NCBI GenBank assembly: GCA_022842065.1
Contig: JALHQH010000002.1
Location: forward strand, 220,199-284,198
Reading direction: 5' to 3'
DNA length: 64,000 nt
Source: Caldilineaceae bacterium
Lineage (GTDB): Bacteria > Chloroflexota > Anaerolineae > Caldilineales > Caldilineaceae
Shown here: positions 51,891-61,215 of the stretch, piece after piece
Layout: every line of letters starts with the position of its first letter
Numbering within the stretch: the first letter of the stretch is position 1
Program-made: the position numbers and the translations under genes
The notes under the pieces: generated by a model
Told to the model about the DNA's origin: nothing
Database searches by the model: none
The model's input: the letters and a program-made list of their open reading frames with translations, nothing else

Positions 51891-53234
51891 ATGAAGTCAG
51901 TCGTGCAATTTGAGCACGTTTCCAAAGAGTACCGCTTGGGCGTTGGCCGGCGCAATATTCTCAAAATCGTCTCGCAATCGCTCAGCAATGCCCTAAACGC
52001 AAAGGGCCGAAACGCGGCGACGCCGTCAAATTTTTGGGCCTTACACGATCTCAGTTTTGAACTCACCCAGGGCGAATCGTTGGCGCTGATTGGGCGGAAT
52101 GGGGCGGGCAAATCGACGTTGCTCAAATTGCTGGCCAAGATCACACGGCCGACGCAGGGACAGATCACCATCAATGGCCGACTTTCCGCCTTGATCGAGT
52201 TGGGCTCAGGCTTTCACCCCGACCTGACGGGCCGCGAAAATATCTATCTAAATGGCACGATTCTAGGGCTTAAGCGCCGAGAGATTGCCCAACATTTTGA
52301 TGAAATTGTCGCCTTCTCGGAAATCGAGCACTTTCTCGATACACCGGTGAAACGCTATTCATCAGGCATGATGGTGCGCTTGGGCTTTGCCGTTGCCTCC
52401 TGCTTGGAAGCTGATCTGCTCCTGGTGGATGAGGTCTTGGCCGTGGGTGATGTGGCCTTTCGGCAAAAGTGTATCCAACGCATTGATGCGCTCCGCCACA
52501 ATGGGACGAGTATCATTTTTGTTTCGCACAATCTCTACATGGTACAAGCGATTTGTGAGCGCGCGCTCTATCTTGAGCGGGGCCACTTAAAGGCGAGCGG
52601 CCCCACCACCGAGGTGATCAAACAGTATGAGCGCGATCTGCATGAGGAGCGCGCGCAAAAGCTCACTAAACAACAGAGTGGACCGGTCGCCACGGTCACC
52701 GAGGTCCAAATTAGCCAAATTCAGCTACTCAATGGCGCTGGGGTGGTCTGTACAGAGTTTCAAAGTGATCAGCCGCTTGAAATTCGGGTGCATTACCTGG
52801 TCTACAGCCTGACCGAAACGGTGAACGCCGTCATCCGCATTATGCGCACCGATGGGGTGACCTGTTGCATCATGCGCACCACGGCGGATGGTGTCCCGCT
52901 GGCCCTACAGCCGGGGCCAGGGGTCCTATCGGTGATCGTCGAGCCATTACAGCTAACCAGCAACAGCTATTTTATTGATGCACGGCTGACCAACGCGCTG
53001 GATAATCTGGCCTTGGCCGGCGGTTGGTCGAATTGGTTCAGGGTTGGGGGTACCAGCCAGACCCAGGAAGAACAAGGTGGCATCTTTGAACCAAAACGAA
53101 GTTGGTATACACAAATGTCACCAGTGCCCAACGAGCCCAACGACCTCGCCTACAGTAGTAACGGGCACGGGCACAAGGGGGATAGTGGCAATCAAATGCC
53201 AGTGCACCCAGTCGCAGCGTCGATTTACCCATAA
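51891..53234 (+). CDS. wzt: ABC transporter ATPase for polysaccharide export (Wzt-like)
   Basis: A 447-residue ATPase. Walker A GRNGAGKST (68-76), signature YSSGM (156-160), Walker B LLLVDE (176-181) and the Tag/Wzt-type LIELGSGFHPDLTGRENIY segment place it with O-antigen and teichoic-acid exporters. Residues 265-410 are a Wzt-type C-terminal beta-sandwich (VTEVQISQIQLLNGAGV, QPLEIRVHYLV, NSYFIDARL), the domain that recognises the end of the chain, so export may require a capped glycan. ATG 51891 has GAGGAG upstream; a longer frame to 51858 is unlikely. The permease follows 17 bases downstream. Confidence 0.9.
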   Translation: MKSVVQFEHVSKEYRLGVGRRNILKIVSQSLSNALNAKGRNAATPSNFWALHDLSFELTQGESLALIGRNGAGKSTLLKLLAKITRPTQGQITINGRLSALIELGSGFHPDLTGRENIYLNGTILGLKRREIAQHFDEIVAFSEIEHFLDTPVKRYSSGMMVRLGFAVASCLEADLLLVDEVLAVGDVAFRQKCIQRIDALRHNGTSIIFVSHNLYMVQAICERALYLERGHLKASGPTTEVIKQYERDLHEERAQKLTKQQSGPVATVTEVQISQIQLLNGAGVVCTEFQSDQPLEIRVHYLVYSLTETVNAVIRIMRTDGVTCCIMRTTADGVPLALQPGPGVLSVIVEPLQLTSNSYFIDARLTNALDNLALAGGWSNWFRVGGTSQTQEEQGGIFEPKRSWYTQMSPVPNEPNDLAYSSNGHGHKGDSGNQMPVHPVAASIYP

Positions 53235-53251
53235 CCATCAGAGTTAAAGCA

Positions 53252-54037
53252 ATGACAGCAACCACGATTAATGAATTTATCAATGCCAGAGATCTGCTTT
53301 GGGCCTGGACGGGGCGCATCTTGCGGGCGCGCTATCAGCAGTCGGTGCTCGGCGGGTTGTGGATTCTGATTCAACCAATTGCCACCGTAACCATTTTCAC
53401 CGTGATCTTCACGCTGGTGATCCCGATTGATACGTCGCCGATTCCATATGTGGTCTTTAACTATGCGGCGCTGGCCCCTTGGCTGTTATTCGCCAGCACC
53501 TTGACTGATATGGCAAACTCGCTGATCGAGAATATGCAATTGATTACCAAGGTCTATTTCCCCCGTGAAGTGCTGCCCATTGCGGCGCTGCTGACCCGGC
53601 TCATCGATTTTTTCATTGCGCTCGGTCTACTCGTTATCTTGATGATCTATTTTCAGCTACCCTTTACGCCGAGCACCTGGCTCTACTTACCCGTTATTTT
53701 GGCCATTCAATTAGCCTTAACCCTGGGCCTGGGGTTGATGCTGGCCGCGGCGAATGTCTTTTATCGCGATGTCAAACCGCTGCTGACACTGGCGATTCAA
53801 CTCTGGTTCTATGCGTCGCCGGTGCTCTATCCCGTGGCACGCATCCCAGCATGGCTGCGCCCCTATTACGAGCTAAATCCCATGGCCGGCATTTTGGAAG
53901 CGTACCGCAGTGTCCTGCTCTATGGCCAAGCGCCCGGTCCCTCCTTGTTGCCGGCTGCGCTCATCGCCATCGTCGTTTTTCTGGCTGGCTACACCTTTTT
54001 CAAGCGGGTCGAATTCCAGTTTGCGGATATTGTCTAA
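53252..54037 (+). CDS. wzm: ABC-2 type polysaccharide export permease (Wzm-like)
   Basis: A 261-residue ABC-2 permease with six predicted helices. ILRARYQQSVLGGLWILIQPIATVTIFTVIF at residues 20-50 is the family's amphipathic coupling segment and first helix; NVFYRDVKPLLTLAIQLWFYASPVLYPV and NPMAGILEAYRSVLL are also typical. With Wzt it exports a lipid-linked polysaccharide made in the cytoplasm. It lies directly after wzt, and the next gene starts 11 bases after its stop. Confidence 0.92.
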   Translation: MTATTINEFINARDLLWAWTGRILRARYQQSVLGGLWILIQPIATVTIFTVIFTLVIPIDTSPIPYVVFNYAALAPWLLFASTLTDMANSLIENMQLITKVYFPREVLPIAALLTRLIDFFIALGLLVILMIYFQLPFTPSTWLYLPVILAIQLALTLGLGLMLAAANVFYRDVKPLLTLAIQLWFYASPVLYPVARIPAWLRPYYELNPMAGILEAYRSVLLYGQAPGPSLLPAALIAIVVFLAGYTFFKRVEFQFADIV

Positions 54038-54048
54038 CCATTCTTGCA

Positions 54049-55263
54049 ATGACCGAACACAACACACCCATTTTTGTTGTTGGCGTACCCCGTTCGGGGA
54101 CGACGTTGCTGGCCGCCATGCTTGCCGCCCACAGCCGCCTGAGTTGCGGTACCGAGACGCGTTTTTTCCACTTCTTGGTGAAAGCAGAAGTAGAACAGCT
54201 CTGTTGCCCGTCAACCTGGCCGGCGCGCGCGGTCGATTTTCTCTGGGCTTTGCAGTTAGTTGATATCCCGATTCCCACCCATTTTGCCTTGACGCGGGCA
54301 CAGCTCCATGTTTATCTGCAAAGCCAACCGCCAACGGTCCCCGCCATGCTGGCAGCCCTGACTGATCAGTTGAAAGGGCGGGAAGGCAGGGCGCGCTGGG
54401 TGGAGAAAAGTCCGGAACATCTGCTCTATGTGCAGACCATCCGCCACCACTTCCCAACTGCCCCCCTGATCCGGATCGTGCGCGACCCGCGCGACGTGGC
54501 GCTTTCGCTGATGAAAACGCCGTGGGCGTCGCCCCACTTTTTAGATAACCTGATGTTATGGCGGCGCTACGATGACCAAAGCGCGGCCTTCTTTGCGCAG
54601 GATCAGCGCTGTTACACCCTGTACTATGAAGCATTGGTCCAGGCACCAGAACGCGAACTGCGACAGTTATGCGCCTTTCTGCAAGAGGAGTACGAACCAC
54701 AAATGCTGGATACGTCGCGCTCAGCAGCCAGCGTTGTGACCGACAAAGACCAGTGGCACCCGATTGTCCACAAACCGGCGGATCGCTCACGCAGCCAGGT
54801 TTGGCAACGCGAGTTAGCACCAGGCGAGCAGCGCTTGGCCGCCGCACTGCTGGGTGATCGCCTACTGGCCTATGGCTATCCCTGTACCGAACAGTTTAAG
54901 GGCGCAGCAACGGTCTTTCCTTCGCTCCAGGCGCTACGGCAATACCCAACTGTGATAGAGGCCCTCGTGACCGAGGATCGCCGCTTTTGGCAGGCAAGCG
55001 ACGAGCCGCAGAGTCAGGCCAGTGTCTATGTCGGCGAACCGGATCGGGACCGCTGGTTGCGCCACGAGAAAAGGGCACGACTCAGCGATACGTTGCGCAT
55101 TCTCGGCGAAGTGATCCAGCGCAAGCTCGCCCATCAGCAAGTTTTTTGGGTCCACGGCCAGGGCAGGGCGCAGGAGAAAAATCAGGGAGAAAACAAGCAT
55201 AGCTACCTGGGCCAGCTGCTGACTCTGTTCTTTCGCCTCACGGCAGAGCGGCGACCGGTATGA
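54049..55263 (+). CDS. PAPS-dependent sulfotransferase
   Basis: A 404-residue sulfotransferase. FVVGVPRSGTTLLAAML (9-25) is the 5'-phosphosulfate loop, and IRIVRDPRDVALSLM (141-155) the 3'-phosphate-binding segment with its Arg and Ser; WVEKSPEH supplies an acidic/basic active-site region. The C-terminal 120 residues extend past the catalytic domain. ATG 54049 is right at the domain start; a longer frame reading back into wzm is rejected. It would sulfate a sugar of the exported glycan. The last 4 bases overlap the next gene in ATGA. Confidence 0.88.
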   Translation: MTEHNTPIFVVGVPRSGTTLLAAMLAAHSRLSCGTETRFFHFLVKAEVEQLCCPSTWPARAVDFLWALQLVDIPIPTHFALTRAQLHVYLQSQPPTVPAMLAALTDQLKGREGRARWVEKSPEHLLYVQTIRHHFPTAPLIRIVRDPRDVALSLMKTPWASPHFLDNLMLWRRYDDQSAAFFAQDQRCYTLYYEALVQAPERELRQLCAFLQEEYEPQMLDTSRSAASVVTDKDQWHPIVHKPADRSRSQVWQRELAPGEQRLAAALLGDRLLAYGYPCTEQFKGAATVFPSLQALRQYPTVIEALVTEDRRFWQASDEPQSQASVYVGEPDRDRWLRHEKRARLSDTLRILGEVIQRKLAHQQVFWVHGQGRAQEKNQGENKHSYLGQLLTLFFRLTAERRPV

Positions 55264-56660
55264 ACACCGCGCGCGTCAGTATCATCATGCCCGTCTATAA
55301 TGGGGCAACCTATATTACCGAGGCGATCCAAAGTGTCATCGCCCAAAGTTACGCCCATTGGCAACTGTTCATTATCGACGATGGCTCGACCGATGCCACC
55401 GCCGCCACCATTGCACAGTTCGCGGATGAGCGCATTCACTATCTTTACCAGCCAAACCAGGGGGCGGCCGCCGCGCGCAATCGTGGGATTGCCCTGGCGG
55501 AAAGCGACTATATCGCCTTCCTGGATGCCGATGATCGCTACCGCCCGGAGAAGCTGGCCGTGCAAGTTGCCCATCTCGACCAGCAGGAGACAGTCGGTTT
55601 AACCTATGGGTCACGCGTTGAGATCGATCAGGCGGGGCAGCCAGTCAACTTAATGTTGTTGCCACCGGCGGCCTCACTAGAAACGCTGGTGTTGCGCTTT
55701 CCCTTTGCGCCAACCGATCTGATGGTACGCCGCCACTGGTTGACCGTGACCGGGGGATTTCGCACCGGCTTTACCGTGAATGAAGATCGTGATCTGTACA
55801 TTCGCCTGGCATTGGCCGGCTGTCATTGTGTCGGCGTTGAGCCGTTTCTGGCTTACCGCCGCCTGGATCCCGATAAACACTTTCGCGATTTACCGGCCCG
55901 GCTAGACGATATGTTACGTGCGCTGGCGACTGCGTTTGACGACCCCCGTTGCCCTGAGGCAGTCCAAGCGCTGCGCAACCTGGCATACCATGATGTCTAC
56001 CGGGCCTGGGCCTATCAAGCCGCGCTACAGGAAGAGTGCGCCCTAGCCCAGGCCTACTTGGCGCAAGCGCTACACTACCAACCCACGCTGCTTGCTGATC
56101 AGGGTGAGGCACTGTTGAGTTTTTGGCTCTACAACGCGACCAGGGATGGCGGCGATCATGAAAGCAGGCTGCGGCGCGTCTTTGCGCAATTACCAGCCAA
56201 TATGGCCACCCTTGTCCCCCACCGCGATCGGGTGATTGCCCGTGGTTATCTGGTGCGGGGGTTGCGTAATCTGCTCTGGAGCCGGCTGGCTACCGGCGAA
56301 GCACAACTTGCCCATGCCAAACGATTGGGGGCAACCCTGGATGAACAATTTGTGCGCATTTTTGTCGAACAACTTTTGAATTACGAGCGCGCCTTTGGCG
56401 CGACCGCCGCACGGACAGCCGTCCACGCCTTGCTGGCGTCGCTCCACCAGATGGGGGCGCATCACGAGGCGCAGCGACTGCAAGGTTGTTACGCCGTTAA
56501 TTGTGCCTTCCACGCGTATCGCCGGGGCCACTACGCCAACGTACTCGTGAATACGCTGGACGCATTGACCCATCAGCCACGTTATCTGCTCAATCGAGGG
56601 GTGATGGCAATCTCGTTACGTGCCATCGTAAAAATGCTGGCCGCGCCTTTGTCAGCTTAG
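55260..56660 (+). CDS. GT2 glycosyltransferase
   Basis: A 466-residue protein. Residues 1-220 are a GT-A family 2 domain: VSIIMPVYNGATYITEAIQSVIAQ, FIIDDGSTDATAATI, QGAAAARNRGIALAESDYIAFLDADD (DxD metal site) and VNEDRDLYIRLAL (catalytic ED). The C-terminal half is all-helical, like a tetratricopeptide-type scaffold, and resembles that of the GT2 at 58727. Cytoplasmic; adds a sugar to the growing chain. ATGA overlap with the sulfotransferase shows translational coupling. Confidence 0.88.
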   Translation: MNTARVSIIMPVYNGATYITEAIQSVIAQSYAHWQLFIIDDGSTDATAATIAQFADERIHYLYQPNQGAAAARNRGIALAESDYIAFLDADDRYRPEKLAVQVAHLDQQETVGLTYGSRVEIDQAGQPVNLMLLPPAASLETLVLRFPFAPTDLMVRRHWLTVTGGFRTGFTVNEDRDLYIRLALAGCHCVGVEPFLAYRRLDPDKHFRDLPARLDDMLRALATAFDDPRCPEAVQALRNLAYHDVYRAWAYQAALQEECALAQAYLAQALHYQPTLLADQGEALLSFWLYNATRDGGDHESRLRRVFAQLPANMATLVPHRDRVIARGYLVRGLRNLLWSRLATGEAQLAHAKRLGATLDEQFVRIFVEQLLNYERAFGATAARTAVHALLASLHQMGAHHEAQRLQGCYAVNCAFHAYRRGHYANVLVNTLDALTHQPRYLLNRGVMAISLRAIVKMLAAPLSA

Positions 56661-56679
56661 GACGTAAGGAGTTACCGTT

Positions 56680-57693
56680 GTGACGAAACTAGGGATCTTG
56701 GTTGGGGAAGAGAATTGGGTATTCATGCAGGAGCTCCTGCCGGATCTCGCGGCCCACCATCAAACCAGCATTTTCCGACCGAAAACGTACAACGTGCCCC
56801 TGCTGCATGGGCGCATTAACCGTTGGACTTTTCGTGCGGGCATCCAGCGCATGTTGCGCCAGAATGATGTCTGTTTTTTCGAGTGGGCCAGCGATCTCTT
56901 GCGGCACGCTAGCCATATGCCCAAAAGCTGCGCCATTGTCACCCGCTTGCATTCGTTTGAATTACACGAGTGGGCCCACCGGATCTGTTGGGATCGAGTG
57001 GACAAGGTGATTTTGGTCAGCGAGGCCATGCAAGAGATGTTTGTTGAACTCTACCCAGCCCAGCAACACAAAACGGTGGTGATTTATAATGGCAAATCGT
57101 TGGCCGCTTATAAAATGCCCACCCGCAAACCCTTTCGTTTTCAGTTGGGGATGCTCTGCAACATTAGCCCGATCAAGCGCATCTATGAAGTCATTCTGTT
57201 GGTCCATCAGCTAAAAGAACAAGGTTATGACCCCACGCTCGCGATTGCCGGCAAACCACTTGATCTGCGCTATACCGCCGCGGTGCAGCGGTTGGTTCAC
57301 CGCCTGGGGTTACAGGAGCAGGTGACCTTTGATGGCTATGTGACCGATACGCCGGCTTGGCTGCAGAAGATCGACATCTTTCTTTCCAACAGCTTTTGGG
57401 AAGGCCAACAAGTTGCCCTGATTGAGGCCATGGCCAGCGGCTGCTACTGTCTTGCCCACAGTTGGGCTGGGGCCGAGGAGATGCTACCGGCGGAGAATAT
57501 CTACCTCACCGACACCCAATTGCAACAGAAAATGATTGATTACAGTGAACAGCCGGAGGCCGAGCGCCTGCGCCGCCAACATCGGCTGCGGACCCTGGCC
57601 TGTGAAAAATTTGATATTAAACGAACCAGTGCCCAGCTCCGCCAGGTAATTCACGAGTTGCAACCAGCCGATGCAGAAAGCATTGGGCAATGA
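56680..57693 (+). CDS. GT4 glycosyltransferase
   Basis: A 337-residue GT-B enzyme of family 4. The C-terminal Rossmann domain has LGMLCNISPIKRIYEVILLVHQL, VTFDGYVTDTPAWLQKIDIFLSNSFWEGQQVALIEAMASGCYCLAHSWAGAEEMLP, with the ExE-type (E-x7-E region) donor-binding motif. The start is GTG 56680, with AAGGAG 8 bases upstream. The N-terminal domain is shorter than usual. Part of the coupled run of transferases; its stop overlaps the next start in ATGA. Confidence 0.85.
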   Translation: MTKLGILVGEENWVFMQELLPDLAAHHQTSIFRPKTYNVPLLHGRINRWTFRAGIQRMLRQNDVCFFEWASDLLRHASHMPKSCAIVTRLHSFELHEWAHRICWDRVDKVILVSEAMQEMFVELYPAQQHKTVVIYNGKSLAAYKMPTRKPFRFQLGMLCNISPIKRIYEVILLVHQLKEQGYDPTLAIAGKPLDLRYTAAVQRLVHRLGLQEQVTFDGYVTDTPAWLQKIDIFLSNSFWEGQQVALIEAMASGCYCLAHSWAGAEEMLPAENIYLTDTQLQQKMIDYSEQPEAERLRRQHRLRTLACEKFDIKRTSAQLRQVIHELQPADAESIGQ

Positions 57694-58730
57694 GCCAGCG
57701 TGCCCTGCGCTTTGTCAGGTTTCGCTACGGTCATCATTCCCCGCATTCGGGGTATGCGCGGCTGGCTGAATTGAGCACCGCCCAGTGTGGCGGCGAGATC
57801 ATCACCGTTGACAAGCCCGTCTCACGCCACATCGTCCGCGAGCGTATGATGTGGCGGCTGGCCAAGGGCACCCCCGGCTATGATCGGGCCGCCCTGGCCG
57901 CTGAACTGCAGGTGATGCAGCGCATGTTATGGGAACGGGAATGCATCTATCACTTTCTGTATGGCGAAACGACCTACCACTATGCGGGCCTGCTCAACCG
58001 GGTGCGGCGTAACCAGGTCGTAGCGACCTTTCATCAGCCGCCAGTCGGGATCCAGCAGGCGGTACAGATTGACTGGCATTTGCGCAAATTGTCGGCGGTG
58101 ATCTGTGTCAGTCGTAATCAGCAGACTTTTTTTGAGCAATTGCTGGATCGAGAGCGGATCTACTTTGTGCCGTTGGGGATCGACACCGAATATTTCGTCC
58201 CGCCGGCGACATTTGCCCAGCGCGATCCGGATCTCTGCTTATTTGTGGGTGACAACTACCGCGATTTCCCCACCTTGCGTGGGCTCATCGAACTGGTCGC
58301 CTATTGCCGCCCGCAAACCCGCTTTGTCGCCGTGACTTCGCCGCGCAGCTTCGAGCGGATCGGCAGTCACCCAAAGCTGACCTTGCGTTCTAACCTACCG
58401 GAAGCCGAGTTTCGGGCCTTGTACCAGTCAGCGGCGCTGCTGGTAATGCCGTTACACGAAGCAACGGCCAACAATGCGCTGCTGGAAGGGATGGCGTGTG
58501 GCTTACCCGTGGTCGTTTCAGACGTTGGCGGCATTAGTGATTATGTTACCCCCGCCTGTGGCGCGTTGGTTGCCCCCGGTGATGCCCGCAGCATGGCTGC
58601 GGCCGTGATTGAATTGTTGGATGCGCCGGCCACACGGCAGCAACTAGGGGCACAGGCACGCGCACAGGCCAGTTGCTTCGCCTGGCCCAAGATCATCGAC
58701 CAGTTGCAATCGATCTACAACAGCCTATGA
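57690..58730 (+). CDS. GT4 glycosyltransferase
   Basis: A 346-residue GT-B enzyme. An N-terminal acceptor domain (YHFLYGETTYHYAGLL, VVATFHQPP) leads to SAVICVSRNQQTFFEQLL and FVPLGIDTEYFVPP. The donor domain has LPEAEFRALYQSAALLVMPLHEATANNALLEGMACGLPVVVSDVGGISDYV, the family 4 signature. It overlaps both neighbours by 4 bases (ATGA), so it is part of one coupled translation unit. Sugar donor unknown. Confidence 0.88.
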   Translation: MSQRALRFVRFRYGHHSPHSGYARLAELSTAQCGGEIITVDKPVSRHIVRERMMWRLAKGTPGYDRAALAAELQVMQRMLWERECIYHFLYGETTYHYAGLLNRVRRNQVVATFHQPPVGIQQAVQIDWHLRKLSAVICVSRNQQTFFEQLLDRERIYFVPLGIDTEYFVPPATFAQRDPDLCLFVGDNYRDFPTLRGLIELVAYCRPQTRFVAVTSPRSFERIGSHPKLTLRSNLPEAEFRALYQSAALLVMPLHEATANNALLEGMACGLPVVVSDVGGISDYVTPACGALVAPGDARSMAAAVIELLDAPATRQQLGAQARAQASCFAWPKIIDQLQSIYNSL

Positions 58731-59968
58731 CGAACTGTCGCGTTAGTATCATTATTCCTGCCTATAACCACGCCGCCTATCTTGGCGCGGCGATTGAAAG
58801 TGTCTTGCAGCAGCACTATACGGCCTATGAGATCATCGTAGTTGATGATGGCTCGCAGGATCAGACGCCGGCCGTTGTAGCCCACTTTGCAGATAGGGTA
58901 CAATATATCCGGCAAACGAATCAAGGCGTCTCAGCGGCGCGCAACCGCGGTATTGCTGCGGCCAAGGGTGAACTGATCGCGCTGCTCGATGCCGATGATC
59001 TGTACGAGCCCACCTTTCTCAGCACCCTTGTGGCCCTGTTGGATGCTAATCCCGCGGCCGATGGCGTTTATTGTCGGTGCCAAACCGTTGATGAAGCGAA
59101 TCAGCCGTTGCCGCAGCAGATCGGCAAAGTCGTCGCCGCGCATGAACTTTACAGCGTGTTATTGCAAGGGGGCTTTTTCCCCCCGCTCTGTATGTTGGTC
59201 TATCGCGCTTGTTATACCACCGCCGGGCGCTTTGACCAGGCCTTCCAGGGGAGTGCGGATTGGGACATGTGGCTGCGCCTGGCCAAGCAGTTCACCATCG
59301 TGGGAACGACAGCAGTGCTTGCCCGCTATCGACTGGTAGCCCAAAGTATGTCCAGTAACCCGCGCCACATGTTGCAGGATCAACTGGGGGTACTCACCAA
59401 ACAGGTGGGTGCCCTAACGGCGGCCACGCCCGGCACGGTGGCTATGCGCCAAGCCTATGCCCGCGTCTATCTCCGCACGGCGACCGAATATTTACAACGT
59501 CAGCAGGTGGGCGAAGCTTATCAGGCGATCTGCGCAGCCATTCGTTGTGAGCCGGCCATCCTGCGCACGCTCGACTTTTATTATGAGATCGGCTATGGCA
59601 AACAACCGCGCGGTTTTCGGGGCCACTATCAAACCGTTGACGTCCGCCATAGTGTCATGTTGTTCGAAGAGCTCTTTGGCCGGCTGTTTAACGACGATCA
59701 CTTTGCCGCCCAACTCAACGGGCAACGGTGCACTATCTATGCCCATGCGTACTTTGTCCTGGGCATGATCAGTTATGGCTCGCGCCGCTTTGCCTTTGCG
59801 CGGACATTTTTCCGGCGCACAGTCACGACCGATCCAACTTATCTGTTACGTTTTACGCTGGTGAGCACCTGGTTAAAGTCATTGCTGCCCCTGTCGATTG
59901 TGGACTTAGTCAGGCAGCGCCGCCGGCCTGTGGTCTACCAGGGCACCGCACTGAGGACGCAGCCGTGA
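58727..59968 (+). CDS. GT2 glycosyltransferase
   Basis: A 413-residue family 2 enzyme: VSIIIPAYNHAAYLGAAIESVL, IIVVDDGSQDQTPAVVA, GVSAARNRGIAAAKGELIALLDADDLYEP (DxD), and GSADWDMWLRLAK as the catalytic region. A helical C-terminal third resembles that of the GT2 at 55260. ATG 58727 sits in the ATGA overlap with the preceding GT4; a longer frame from 58673 is rejected. Its own stop overlaps the next GTG start. Confidence 0.88.
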   Translation: MTNCRVSIIIPAYNHAAYLGAAIESVLQQHYTAYEIIVVDDGSQDQTPAVVAHFADRVQYIRQTNQGVSAARNRGIAAAKGELIALLDADDLYEPTFLSTLVALLDANPAADGVYCRCQTVDEANQPLPQQIGKVVAAHELYSVLLQGGFFPPLCMLVYRACYTTAGRFDQAFQGSADWDMWLRLAKQFTIVGTTAVLARYRLVAQSMSSNPRHMLQDQLGVLTKQVGALTAATPGTVAMRQAYARVYLRTATEYLQRQQVGEAYQAICAAIRCEPAILRTLDFYYEIGYGKQPRGFRGHYQTVDVRHSVMLFEELFGRLFNDDHFAAQLNGQRCTIYAHAYFVLGMISYGSRRFAFARTFFRRTVTTDPTYLLRFTLVSTWLKSLLPLSIVDLVRQRRRPVVYQGTALRTQP

Positions 59969-61209
59969 ACATTGCGCTCTTTCATAACACCCCCAGCGGG
60001 GGGGCCAAGCGCGCCATCTATGAGTGGACACGCTGGCTGGCGGTTAACCATACGATTGATGTCTATACGCTGAGCAGTGCGGATCATGCCTTCTGTGATA
60101 TCCGCCCCTTGGTCCGCCACCATTATGTCTTTGCCTTTACCCCCCACAAACTTTTCCAGCGCCCGTGGGGACGCCTGAATCAAGGCCAACGCTGGCGGGA
60201 TCTGGGTGAATTGCAGCAGATTGGGCAGCGCATTGCCAGGCAGATCAACGCCGGGGCCTATGATGTAATCTTTGCCAACACCTGTCTTTATACTTTTATG
60301 CCGGCCTTTCTGGGCTGGGTGCAAAAACCGGCGCTCTATTATTTGCACGAGCCATTTGGGCAGCGCTTTACACGTCATTTACCGCGCCCCTACCTCCAGC
60401 CGCAACGCTGGCACAGCGTGGCCAATCAGGTCGATCCATTTATCCGGCTCTACAACCAGCGCTTGCACGCGATCCAGCACAACAGCCTGCGTCATACACA
60501 ACGCTTATTAGCGAATTCTCGCTTTACGCAGGAGCAGATGGCCAAGAGCGGTGCGACCGATATCCAACTCTGTTATTGCGGGGTAGATCCGGACAAATTT
60601 TATCCACTGGCAACAACGCAGCGGGAAGAGATGGTACTCTCGGTGGGCGAGTTGTCGCCACGCAAGGGCTTTGATTTTCTGATCGAAAGTTTAGCACAGC
60701 TGCCGGCAGACAAAAGACCCACCTTGAAATTAGCCTGCAACATGGTCCAGCCAGCCGAAAATGAGTACATTCGTGCGCTTGCCCGCGCGCGTGGGGTGGC
60801 AGTCCAAATTTTAACCAATCTCACGGTTGATCAGCTGCGCCTGGAGTATAACCGGGCACAAGTCTGTGTTTATGCACCAGTGATGGAACCATTTGGCCTG
60901 GTCCCGCTCGAAGCCATGGCCTGCGGCACACCGGTGATCGGCGTCCGCGAGGGCGGGGTGGCCGAGAGTGTCGTTCATGCCGAGACGGGCCACTTAACCG
61001 CGCGCGACCCGCGCGAATTTGCGGCCGCGCTGCAAGCCTTGTTGAGCAACCACGCGTTGCGGCAGCGCTATGGCGCGAATGCCCGGGCCCATGTCTTGCG
61101 CCATTGGACCTGGGACCAAGCCAGCGCCGCGTTGGAAGCCCAGTTGGTCACAATAGGTGCCTGCAATCAACCCAAGCAACCGCACGCCTCGGCGGGCAAG
61201 GAGCATTGA
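59965..61209 (+). CDS. GT4 glycosyltransferase
   Basis: A 414-residue GT-B enzyme. It starts at GTG 59965 in a GTGA overlap with the GT2 gene. NIALFHNTPSGGAKRAIYEWTRWL opens the N-terminal domain; LLANSRFTQEQMAKSG, CYCGVDPDKFYPL, VLSVGELSPRKGFDFLIESL and APVMEPFGLVPLEAMACGTPVIGVREGGVAESVV form the donor-binding half with the E-x7-E motif. It is the last of five soluble transferases. The acyl-CoA dehydrogenase gene follows 6 bases downstream. Confidence 0.9.
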   Translation: MNIALFHNTPSGGAKRAIYEWTRWLAVNHTIDVYTLSSADHAFCDIRPLVRHHYVFAFTPHKLFQRPWGRLNQGQRWRDLGELQQIGQRIARQINAGAYDVIFANTCLYTFMPAFLGWVQKPALYYLHEPFGQRFTRHLPRPYLQPQRWHSVANQVDPFIRLYNQRLHAIQHNSLRHTQRLLANSRFTQEQMAKSGATDIQLCYCGVDPDKFYPLATTQREEMVLSVGELSPRKGFDFLIESLAQLPADKRPTLKLACNMVQPAENEYIRALARARGVAVQILTNLTVDQLRLEYNRAQVCVYAPVMEPFGLVPLEAMACGTPVIGVREGGVAESVVHAETGHLTARDPREFAAALQALLSNHALRQRYGANARAHVLRHWTWDQASAALEAQLVTIGACNQPKQPHASAGKEH

Positions 61210-61215
61210 ACGACG

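Noticed and set aside
53851..54048. N-terminal extension of the sulfotransferase
   Set aside because: It would overlap wzm by nearly 190 bases in another frame; ATG 54049 is exactly at the domain start.
59728..59964. N-terminal extension of the last GT4
   Set aside because: It overlaps the upstream GT2; the GTGA junction at 59965 gives the natural start.
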